From assembly GCA_000482145.1 (NCBI GenBank), contig AUXH01000541.1:1-13074 (forward strand): DNA of 13,074 bases. Direction: 5' to 3'. A program made the position numbers and the translations under genes. This document shows positions 6,730 through 13,074 of this stretch, one piece after another. Every line of letters begins with the position of its first letter. The stretch's first letter is position 1. Below the pieces are notes generated by a model that made no database searches, was not told where the DNA came from, and saw only the letters and a list, made by a program, of their open reading frames with translations. This stretch comes from Strigomonas culicis (Eukaryota > Euglenozoa > Kinetoplastea > Trypanosomatida > Trypanosomatidae).

Positions 6730-8034
6730 TTAGAATCTTAAAAGACCCGTTGACGGCGCGCGCACAGCAGTTACAAGTACTGTTTTGGTCGGTGTGGCAG
6801 CAACACTACGCACTGGCTTCTGTAAAGAAGGGAGAGGAGAACGAACGGGAGCATTCTCTCTAGAGAAGCGCGTAACGGTTGTCTGCTGTGGAGACGAAAA
6901 CGACAGTTGAATCTCTGGCTTTTTGCTCGCAGCCTGCGCACGAATGATCTTCCGCGCCGGTGTGACACGCAACGGTGCCTCTGCCTCCTCAGCAGTGAAT
7001 GGTGCGGGAATGGCCGTTGACGATGGGAATGAGGGCTCCACAGCAGCAAGAGCATCCGAGCTCGTATTCGGTGCAATACGAAGCTTGCGACGTTTCGGCG
7101 CGGGAGGGGAGGAAACAGTGAGCTGCACCCCCCGAGTGTCGTTCACCGTGGGTGAAGCGGCAACGGTGTGTGCTTCCGTTTCTGGCGTATCAACCTCAGC
7201 GATGGACTCTGCTGCACCTGTTAGTGCTTCGCCACGCGCTGCGGTAACCGCTTGAGAGGCAGCGATTAGCTGCGCAATTTCTTCCTTACGCTGCGCCTCC
7301 AGCCGCGCCACTTCTGCAAAGAAGGTCTCCTCTGCGTTATCAACTGGAGAAGGGTAGCCACCAGCAGCGGCCAGCCGCACGCTCTTCGCAACGGAACGGT
7401 CACTCTTCTTCGACTTTGTTGTACTGGTAGTAGTGGTAACGGTTTCGGTATTCTCGGAGAGCGAGTGCTTCCCCAATACCTTTTGTTGTTGCTTCATCTC
7501 CCGCAGCTTGGCATGGATCATCTTCTTGCGTTCAGCCTCCCTCTGTTTGATTTCATTGAAAAACAATCGTTCAGCCTCCGCCTGAGAGACACGTGACTCT
7601 GCTCTCTTTGCTTTTTTCTCCTTTTGCACACTTCTTACCACGGGAAAGGTAACGCGGATCTTCTTACGGGGCATGCGTTCCAGTTCCTTTTGGATACGGT
7701 TTAGTTCCTTCGTTGCTGCTGCTCGGTTTTTCAAGTAGAAGTCTTGTTGATGACTCAAGCATTTGCTGCTACGCACTTCCTTCGAGAGAGCCGTGCGAAG
7801 CGCAATTTTGATGGCACGCTCCCTCTCCTTTCGCGTTTGATCCACAAGGGCTGTGAACTTCTTCTCCTCTGGTGTACGAGGGACCCATTTCACTCCCTTC
7901 CTTTGCAGTGCTCTGCTCTTCACGGCCGGCTTCGGCAGCTTCCCGCTTTGTCTTCCTTTCGTAGGCTGTCTGTGCTTTACCGGACGGGCCCGTGAGATCC
8001 TGCCACCAAGTAGGATCAAGTTGCGAAAAAACAT
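6730..8034 (-). CDS. Unknown basic protein with three copies of a helical motif and a possible NLS
   Basis: The 434-residue product is not a family I recognise. Its amino-terminal 50 residues are rich in Arg, Lys and Pro and could be a mitochondrial presequence. A roughly 25-residue charged helical motif occurs three times, at about 55-79, 152-177 and 233-257, sharing F-x3-(I/V) then R-x3-I-x3-(L/I) at fixed spacing. Residues 196-210 are a Thr/Ser run. From 260 on the chain is Ala/Pro/Ser/Thr-rich and probably disordered. It carries PKRRKLR (313-319), a classical nuclear-localisation pattern, and several S/T-P sites, including T358-P-A-R and T414-P-T-K that fit cyclin-dependent kinase consensus. 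Localisation is therefore ambiguous. The frame begins at a TTG at 8046; the first ATG is 8032-8034. Confidence 0.7.
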   Translation of the reverse strand: MFFRNLILLGGRISRARPVKHRQPTKGRQSGKLPKPAVKSRALQRKGVKWVPRTPEEKKFTALVDQTRKERERAIKIALRTALSKEVRSSKCLSHQQDFYLKNRAAATKELNRIQKELERMPRKKIRVTFPVVRSVQKEKKAKRAESRVSQAEAERLFFNEIKQREAERKKMIHAKLREMKQQQKVLGKHSLSENTETVTTTTSTTKSKKSDRSVAKSVRLAAAGGYPSPVDNAEETFFAEVARLEAQRKEEIAQLIAASQAVTAARGEALTGAAESIAEVDTPETEAHTVAASPTVNDTRGVQLTVSSPPAPKRRKLRIAPNTSSDALAAVEPSFPSSTAIPAPFTAEEAEAPLRVTPARKIIRAQAASKKPEIQLSFSSPQQTTVTRFSRENAPVRSPLPSLQKPVRSVAATPTKTVLVTAVRAPSTGLLRF

Positions 8035-8396
8035 CAGATTCCCCAACAGTTACAGTTCTATCACACCGTATGCTTTGGCAATGGGTTTTCTCTATATATT
8101 CTATTAGAGAAGTAGTAGGTCAAGGAACTATCTACTTCTATCTAGATGGTTTATGTTCGTGTATGTATATATGTATTAAAAAGGGCTTTCAGGTATAGAA
8201 GAGAGAACAGAGAAGCGAAGAAAGAACGCAATAGTCAAGGAAAAGCACTATAACGGAGATTTAAGACCTACAAAAAAAGAAGACGGCACCATTTGGAATT
8301 CGACACTCTTGTACTGCGTTAGCTTCTCTCATCATACTTCTCTACAGAGAGAGACTGATGGTCACCACGTGTGAACAACAACAACAACAAAAAAAG
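8035..8396. other. Spacer: leader of the 434-residue gene and 3' UTR of the zinc-finger gene
   Basis: AT-rich sequence with a TA-rich patch (8090-8100, 8160-8175) and a CAA repeat (about 8377-8391). I see no gene. The probable splice acceptor tract at 8186-8220 is listed separately. Confidence 0.6.
8186..8220 (-). promoter_or_regulatory. Possible trans-splice acceptor of the 434-residue gene
   Basis: The transcript has a C/T-rich run at about 8196-8220, followed by GAAAG with AG at 8186-8187, giving a leader of about 150 bases. A second C/T patch followed by TAATAG near 8101-8110 is an alternative closer to the ATG. Confidence 0.4.
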
Positions 8397-8987
8397 TCAC
8401 CGCACATTACCACAAACAAAACAGGAGGACTCGGATCCGCGGCACGTAGAATGACAACTTTCACATACCCACGTGTTTACAGCCTCAGGTTCCTTCGTGC
8501 GTAGCGGTGCAACAAATTGCAGGCCACAACGAAAGCAGTTCTGTCGGGACCGAAAGTTGTGCGCTTGGCAATGAGTGCAAAGCCAATCACCTGGTAAAAA
8601 AGATGTGTGTTCAGACATAGCATCCCTACTAGCATCTTGTCTTGCCGCAGAACAGTTAATACACACGGATCGCCGAGCAAAGTTATGGGTTCCGCACGAG
8701 CACGTCCAGTCTCCTTTTTTAAAGGGAACAGTGCGTTGTGCTCGGGGCTTGACGTGACGCTGTGGATCACTGGTGGGACAAGTCTCCGTTCTCTCGGCAA
8801 CTCTGTCGGTGGAGAGATCCTTACTACCACACTGAAGGCAAGAATCACGAAATGCTAGATTCGAAAAGCCACAAGCGCATACCCATTTTGACTGCATCGC
8901 TGTTGTGCACCATCGCACTTGCGCGCCAAGCAAATAGCTCCGGCCGGTACATAGTAGGAGCGAATAGGAACACCCCAAACGCTGCAT
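8397..8987 (-). CDS. Four-finger RanBP2-type zinc protein, probably mitochondrial
   Basis: The 196-residue product carries four RanBP2-type (RBZ) zinc fingers. Finger 1 uses C37, C39, C50, C53; finger 2 C96, C98, C109, C112; finger 3 C137, C140, C151, C154; finger 4 C175, C178, C189, C192. Each starts with the diagnostic W-x-C. Fingers 1 and 2 have an unusual C-x-C-G first knuckle instead of C-x2-C. Finger 3 is canonical (DWLCTHCQAHNFRSRQNC), with the Asn and Arg that in RBZ proteins contact single-stranded RNA. Finger 4 lacks that Asn. Residues 1-30 are rich in Arg, Ser, Leu and Cys without acidic residues and look like a mitochondrial presequence. A role in mitochondrial RNA processing is plausible given this lineage's heavy use of mitochondrial RNA-binding proteins, but that is inference. 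The ATG at 8985-8987 is about 50 bases after a strong acceptor. Confidence 0.85.
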   Translation of the reverse strand: MQRLGCSYSLLLCTGRSYLLGAQVRWCTTAMQSKWVCACGFSNLAFRDSCLQCGSKDLSTDRVAERTETCPTSDPQRHVKPRAQRTVPFKKGDWTCSCGTHNFARRSVCINCSAARQDASRDAMSEHTSFLPGDWLCTHCQAHNFRSRQNCFRCGLQFVAPLRTKEPEAVNTWVCESCHSTCRGSESSCFVCGNVR

Positions 8988-9038
8988 TACGAACCACGTT
9001 GATCTCTTGTAACGAACAATCTGCAGAGAATACCTACG

Positions 9039-9080
9039 CTAAGAGGGGAGAGAATAATAAGAAAAGGAAGAAAAGAGAAG
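9039..9080 (-). promoter_or_regulatory. Predicted trans-splice acceptor of the zinc-finger gene
   Basis: A long C/T-rich tract in the transcript (9042-9080) ends in CTTAG (TAG at 9039-9041). A second CAG lies at 9021-9023. Either gives a short leader of about 35 to 50 bases. Confidence 0.6.
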
Positions 9081-9115
9081 CAATTACTGGTCAACATAAA
9101 AAAAAAAGCGGAGAA

Positions 9116-9153
<38 letters not shown>
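9116..9153. repeat. Compound CT/AC dinucleotide repeat
   Basis: About seven CT units (9116-9130) are joined directly to about eleven AC units (9131-9153) on the plus strand. It lies just upstream of the pyrimidine tract of the zinc-finger gene in the transcript, as GT repeats followed by AG repeats. Confidence 0.9.
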
Positions 9154-9492
9154 TACGCACCCACACACTAATTATCAAGTGTAAGAAAAAAATAAAATAA
9201 GAAACGTCCTGTACTATAACATTATAACATCAACAATAGTTTTCCAACACAAAAAGAGCCACACAAACAAACAAACAACGATAATAATAAAATGCATGAG
9301 CACATAGGAAGCAACGGTGCCTAAAAAAAAAAGCCCATACAATTCTTTTCCGTTATTCCCCACCTCCATGACCCTTTTTCTTTACTGTTTTTTTTTTTTT
9401 AATCAAAGGAAGACATCAAAACAATAATATTCGTGTATCAATGATCATCATGCAAACGTTTCAGATTCCTTTATGGGTTTATATGCTGAAAA

Positions 9493-12108
9493 CTAACTGT
9501 TCCACTCATCTTCGTCATTCACTATGAGCGACTGTGCTTCCTGCTCTTGCTGCCTCGTCTGCATGGCCGGACGCTCTTCCCCAGCGTCGGAAGCGTTTCT
9601 TGCCCCTCTACCTCGCGTAGATCCGGACCCCCCTTCGTGCTGTTCGAATGAACCACTCGCAGCTGCACCTTGCATAGGATGAGTCTTATCTCCTGGTAGT
9701 CGTTGTAGTCCAGGAAAGAGGTTAGGAAAGCTCTCCGGATTCGCAATCGCATCGCGCACACGCGGCACCATAGAGAGTGTCTCTTTCCACTGCGTCACGG
9801 CCGTTTCAATCTGCTCCGGGCAGTACGTCCGTGCGTAAAAGGCGCCGTCCGCGGGACGGGCGCTGCCGCTCAGTATTTCAACGCCCTTCGCGTACTGTCC
9901 GGCCAAATGAAAGCATGAAAAGGCAATGTTCGACTTCCCGTTCGCCATGCACTCGCGACCCAGTTCGAGAATGGAGGCCGTGTCGTTTGTGCACGAATAC
10001 ACCAGCAGCAAACTACTGTAGTCTTCACACTGGCGGAAGCAATGCACGGCCTTCTCAACGGAACCTTGTGAAAGCGCAATGTCGCCCACCTGCTTCCAAT
10101 GAGACGCAGAGGGCGCCGCCACAGCGATCGATTCGGCCACTTCCACGTTTTTCAGCTGCACCGCAAGCTCAAACCGGTGCTCATTGTCCGTGGTGACAGC
10201 CATAGCAATCTCAAGAAGTCCACGGTTCTGCAAAAACTGCGCCATCTTGTGCTTTTCATCCGTGTTGAGGAGAGGAAGCAGCTTTTCAGCAGTTGCAAAA
10301 TCTTCCTTTGCAATCGCGTTCATGTATTGCATCACCGCCACGTTCACACGATAGCTCGTCACGTTCTTCGCCTCATCGATGCAGAAAACACGCCGCTCTT
10401 TTTCCAAGTAACCCAGCAGATACTGATTCCGCGAGAGCACCGCAATACTGCTCACTTCGCCACCGGTATAAAAATTGAGACGCGACGATTGGCTGACGTA
10501 TATAAGGGAGTCCCCAATCCACGAGATGCTCTTAACCTTTTCATCCAGTTGTTCAACGAGATCAAAGGCGAAGTCCAGTCCATCTTCGTCATGGGTGCCT
10601 TGCGCTTGTAAATGCGCATTCACCGCGGCCCCATTATACAGCAGGATGAACACGCTCGACTCTGTCGCGAGAGCGACAAGCTCACCGGAGGGGTTCCACT
10701 GCACGGATTCTGGCCTTTCGTCAATCTGCCGCACCACAGAGATCGTGATCCAATCGTAGAACACGATACTGTCCGAAGTGCCGACACCTAAAAGTGTGCC
10801 ACCGAAGAGGGTGTGCGCAGTATTGTTAAGAAGAAGTGTGGTGCGTTCCTTAAAGGCTTGGAAAAACTTGAGTGTCGTCGGCGATTCCAGAATCGCGTAG
10901 GATCCATTCTCCGGGCCCCACACAAAAGCCAGGCATGGGCCGTACGATTTGGGACGCAAAGACAGCGTGGACACAATCGTGTAATCTGTTGCTCCTAAGA
11001 GCGTGATGAACTGGTTGTTGGGACCGTGCAGGATTTGCTTGGGTGCCGTTTCAACGGTACCCATATCCTTCGAATGAAGCGCGAGCACTTCTCCGTCCGC
11101 TGTGGTCGCCGCAATGTCCTTTATATCCATGCGGACAATCTCGTTGCCAACTGCAAACAACAAGCGCCCATTCGCATCCATAGAATACAAAGGCTTACTA
11201 TCGCCTACACGCAGCACATTGACGCCGAAGTCGTACCCAACGATAAGGGTATTCGTGTGCGGCTTGGAGGCCAACGTCCACGCTCGACCCATGCTTGTGT
11301 GCTCCAGGCTGCTCAAGAGTCGGAACGTTTCGGACGAGATCACCTTCATTTCCGTGTCCTCGGCTGTCGTAAAGATGAGCGACTGGTCGTAGTGAAACAG
11401 AACTGATGTGACATTCTCGGTGTGAAAGGCAAAAACTTGCAGGCACGTCTTGGTTTGATAGTCCCACAGACGAACCGTACGGTCGTCCGACCCACTCAGT
11501 AGGTAGGGCTTATCGCCTCCTTTCGGATAGTACTCGACACAATTAACGCCGTCCTCATGACCTTCCAACTGCAAGTTCGGAGTCGGGTTATTGACCGTCC
11601 ACACCTTGATCGTTTGGTCCAGCGAAGCGGACGCAAACGTCTTGGGGTCCTTAGGGTTAAACACCACGCACATGCAAAAGTGCTCGTGGCCTTCATACAC
11701 CACTTGCAAGTTCCAACCGTTCTTCCAATCCCACTGACGAATGGTCATGTCGTCCGAGCACGTCAACACGATTGACATGTGCTCATGGACAGCAATCGAG
11801 CGGATATAGTCATCGTGCGCTACAAAGCACGCCGTGAGTTCAGTAGTGTTGTAGTTGTACTCGCGGATCCGTAAGTCGTCACAGCCACACACAAACGTCT
11901 GAGAGGAGGGCATAAAACGGACGCAGCGGATGGGAAGACCTGTTCCTGTGTTAAAAGACCTAATGAGGGTCTGAGTCTCATAATTCCACAAGTTGACTAC
12001 ACCGCTGTATAAGGCACCAACAAATGTCGGTTCCGTGGGGTGCATGTCCACCATCTTGACCCGCTCGCAGTGGGCCGTGTAGACCAGCTGTCTATCAACA
12101 GTGTCCAT
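9493..12108 (-). CDS. COPB2: Coatomer subunit beta-prime (COPI coat)
   Basis: The 871-residue product is a full-length beta-prime-COP, close in size to yeast Sec27 (889) and human COPB2 (906). It is part of the COPI coat that returns dilysine-tagged cargo from Golgi to endoplasmic reticulum. Residues 1-300 form the first WD40 propeller, with blocks such as HPTEP (23-27), AHDDYIRS (97-104), EGHEHF (139-144) and SGSDDRTVRLWD (205-216). The second propeller spans about 305-570 and ends in SRNQYLLGYLEKERRVF. An alpha-solenoid follows (about 585-790). By alignment from memory to yeast Sec27, R16, K18, R61, D100 and D119 fall at the KKxx-binding positions, so cargo recognition should be intact. The last 77 residues (795-871) are a low-complexity Gly/Arg/Gln tail with an RGRG segment and an acidic DEDEWNS end. 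The start ATG is 12106-12108. Confidence 0.97.
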   Translation of the reverse strand: MDTVDRQLVYTAHCERVKMVDMHPTEPTFVGALYSGVVNLWNYETQTLIRSFNTGTGLPIRCVRFMPSSQTFVCGCDDLRIREYNYNTTELTACFVAHDDYIRSIAVHEHMSIVLTCSDDMTIRQWDWKNGWNLQVVYEGHEHFCMCVVFNPKDPKTFASASLDQTIKVWTVNNPTPNLQLEGHEDGVNCVEYYPKGGDKPYLLSGSDDRTVRLWDYQTKTCLQVFAFHTENVTSVLFHYDQSLIFTTAEDTEMKVISSETFRLLSSLEHTSMGRAWTLASKPHTNTLIVGYDFGVNVLRVGDSKPLYSMDANGRLLFAVGNEIVRMDIKDIAATTADGEVLALHSKDMGTVETAPKQILHGPNNQFITLLGATDYTIVSTLSLRPKSYGPCLAFVWGPENGSYAILESPTTLKFFQAFKERTTLLLNNTAHTLFGGTLLGVGTSDSIVFYDWITISVVRQIDERPESVQWNPSGELVALATESSVFILLYNGAAVNAHLQAQGTHDEDGLDFAFDLVEQLDEKVKSISWIGDSLIYVSQSSRLNFYTGGEVSSIAVLSRNQYLLGYLEKERRVFCIDEAKNVTSYRVNVAVMQYMNAIAKEDFATAEKLLPLLNTDEKHKMAQFLQNRGLLEIAMAVTTDNEHRFELAVQLKNVEVAESIAVAAPSASHWKQVGDIALSQGSVEKAVHCFRQCEDYSSLLLVYSCTNDTASILELGRECMANGKSNIAFSCFHLAGQYAKGVEILSGSARPADGAFYARTYCPEQIETAVTQWKETLSMVPRVRDAIANPESFPNLFPGLQRLPGDKTHPMQGAAASGSFEQHEGGSGSTRGRGARNASDAGEERPAMQTRQQEQEAQSLIVNDEDEWNS

Positions 12109-12471
12109 TAAACGCAGGGTGTGATTTACTGGTTTACTTCTATTCTTTTTTTTTCTTTTGTTAAGGGGGGGGGATGAATACTACTAGGAGATGTATGTAT
12201 CTGTCTGTGTGTCCTTTTAAAGAAGTATATGTATAGATGGCGGGTAGGAAGAAAAGAGAAAAGTAGGCTGATTTACTGGAAGTGAAAAACAATCCCATGA
12301 ATATGACATAGACATTATGCAACTACCAGTCACCTATATGTAGGACACGACACAAGAGAGGACAACAAAAAGAAAAACATTTATCTTCACGTGGGCCCGT
12401 GTGTATCACTAGTATTGTTGTGGAGAGCAACTACAAGGAAGAAAAAAAAAAAGAGAGTTTATTATGGTCTA
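12109..12471. other. Spacer: beta-prime-COP leader and 3' UTR of the SmD2 gene
   Basis: Contains nine G (12165-12173), a 9-base T run just before it, and a purine-rich tract at about 12246-12266 that reads as pyrimidines in the transcript. Short plus-strand frames near 12391-12751 oppose the transcription unit and overlap SmD2. I see no further gene. Confidence 0.6.
12214..12266 (-). promoter_or_regulatory. Possible trans-splice acceptor of the beta-prime-COP gene
   Basis: The transcript has a C/T-rich tract (12246-12266), then an AG-free stretch ending in TTTAAAAG with AG at 12214-12215. This gives a leader of about 105 bases. The C9 run at 12165-12173 followed by AG at 12155-12156 is a closer alternative. 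Confidence 0.4.
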
Positions 12472-12789
12472 TTATTCAGCTCCCATTTTTACAACAAAAA
12501 TGACAGATTCTCCGCGAAGAAAGACATTCTTGAGCGTACGCATATTGTTATCACTGGAGTTTCCAGAGAGTTCGGTTACGTCGCGAAGAACAAGATTAAA
12601 GTGTTTGTCAAACGCTACAACGGTGCAAATCAGTGACTTGTTAAAGCGGCACTGCACAAACACGCGTGTTTCTTCCTTCATAGCTGAATCTAAAACACTG
12701 AAGGGTCCCTTCGACACGGGCGTTTGTAAGTCTTTGGCAGAAGATATTTGATCTCTTCTGTGTTTATTAGCGGCAACACTGTCAGACAT
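12472..12789 (-). CDS. SmD2: Spliceosomal small nuclear ribonucleoprotein SmD2
   Basis: The 105-residue product is an Sm-fold protein of the seven-membered ring on the U1, U2, U4 and U5 spliceosomal RNAs, needed here for trans-splicing. SmD2 identity rests on the GPFSVL block (28-33), matching GPLSVL of human SmD2, followed by strands VFVQCRFNKSLI (43-54), the Sm1 loop FDKHFNLVL (60-68) with D61 and N65, and the Sm2 motif FLRGESVIFVV (90-100) with R92 and G93. Human SmD2 has 118 residues; the loop between Sm1 and Sm2 is shorter here and the human Lys-rich insertion is absent. The nearly invariant Sm1 glycine (LLG in human) is a cysteine (C55). The ATG at 12787-12789 follows a strong acceptor by about 140 bases. 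Confidence 0.9.
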   Translation of the reverse strand: MSDSVAANKHRRDQISSAKDLQTPVSKGPFSVLDSAMKEETRVFVQCRFNKSLICTVVAFDKHFNLVLRDVTELSGNSSDNNMRTLKNVFLRGESVIFVVKMGAE

Positions 12790-12928
12790 GGCGAAAGGGG
12801 TGCGGCACCAATGAGAGAATGATATTTAACCAAAACGTACAGTGATACTAAAGGGTTCCCTAACGTGAATACACCGCCGTGAGGTTCGAACAGATCTTTT
12901 AAAATAACAAGTCAAATATCCAAGAATA

Positions 12929-12961
12929 CTGTGGAGGGGAAAAAAAAAGAGAAAAAAGACA
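12929..12961 (-). promoter_or_regulatory. Predicted trans-splice acceptor of the SmD2 gene
   Basis: The transcript reads about 30 bases of almost pure pyrimidine (12932-12961, two long T runs then CCCCTCCA) ending in CACAG, with CAG at 12929-12931. The leader would be about 140 bases. Confidence 0.65.
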
Positions 12962-12994
12962 ATAAGTTCGGTACCAGCCGCAGTCATACACACG

Positions 12995-13046
<52 letters not shown>
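12995..13046. repeat. GA dinucleotide repeat, about 52 bases
   Basis: A nearly perfect (GA)n on the plus strand with one interruption (GAAA near 13003-13006). In the transcript it is a (TC)n tract roughly 35 bases upstream of the SmD2 acceptor tract. It may be part of the spacer or of the 3' untranslated region of a gene beyond the right edge. Confidence 0.93.
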
Positions 13047-13049
<3 letters not shown>

Positions 13050-13074
13050 AGTACTACTATAATAACAAGTACTA

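Larger units (their letters stand above)
8988..9492. other. Spacer: zinc-finger gene leader and 3' UTR of the beta-prime-COP gene
   Basis: The part next to the zinc-finger gene carries its acceptor (9039-9080) and a compound CT/AC repeat (9116-9153). The remainder (9180-9492) is AT-rich with A and T runs, including 12 T near 9390-9401, and is probably 3' untranslated region. I see no gene. Confidence 0.6.

Noticed and set aside
10099..10611. 170-codon plus-strand frame inside beta-prime-COP
   Set aside because: It is antisense to a strongly conserved coding region and shows no recognisable domain.
12881..12899. GGTTCGAA resembling a tRNA T loop
   Set aside because: Flanking bases do not pair into a five-base T stem, and no acceptor or anticodon arm could be found around it.

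Overview
The window looks like nuclear DNA of a kinetoplastid, most likely a trypanosomatid; I cannot name the genus. Nine intronless coding regions all lie on the minus strand, which is the layout of a polycistronic transcription unit. Nearly every gap is purine-rich on the plus strand, so it is pyrimidine-rich in the transcript, and it usually ends in an AG shortly before the next ATG. That is the signature of spliced-leader trans-splicing acceptors. Several products carry amino-terminal leaders or family features at home in kinetoplastids. Stop codons are TAA, TAG and TGA, and the tryptophan codons I checked are TGG, so the code appears standard.

In transcription order (high to low coordinate) the layout is: a spliceosomal SmD2 protein (12472-12789); the COPI coat subunit beta-prime-COP (9493-12108); a small four-finger RanBP2-type zinc protein with a likely mitochondrial leader (8397-8987); a 434-residue basic, low-complexity protein with a threefold helical motif and a nuclear-localisation-like cluster (6730-8034); a seven-beta-strand methyltransferase of the METTL21/FAM86 kind (4968-6188); a cyclophilin with an amino-terminal leader (4040-4720); a cysteine-rich, acidic-tailed unknown protein (3230-3691); a type I DnaJ/Hsp40-like protein that has lost its J domain but kept the zinc-finger region, substrate-binding domains and a CaaX box (1962-2924); a gene-poor stretch of about 1.4 kb; and the first 146 codons of an unknown protein running off the left edge (1-439).

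The genes do not form a functional pathway. As is usual in kinetoplastids, neighbours are unrelated housekeeping and lineage-specific genes (RNA splicing, vesicle coat, protein folding, methylation, probable mitochondrial RNA binding), individually matured by trans-splicing and polyadenylation. Several longest open frames extend 5' through the pyrimidine tract and acceptor. I chose the first ATG downstream of the acceptor in those cases, which shortens the DnaJ, cyclophilin, methyltransferase and two unknown proteins.

I found no mobile element, CRISPR array, tRNA, rRNA or defence-like cassette. The items most worth a second look are the J-less, CaaX-bearing DnaJ relative, the three-copy helical motif protein, the replacement of the Sm1 glycine in SmD2, and the unexplained 1.4 kb region with a decoy-like splice acceptor.
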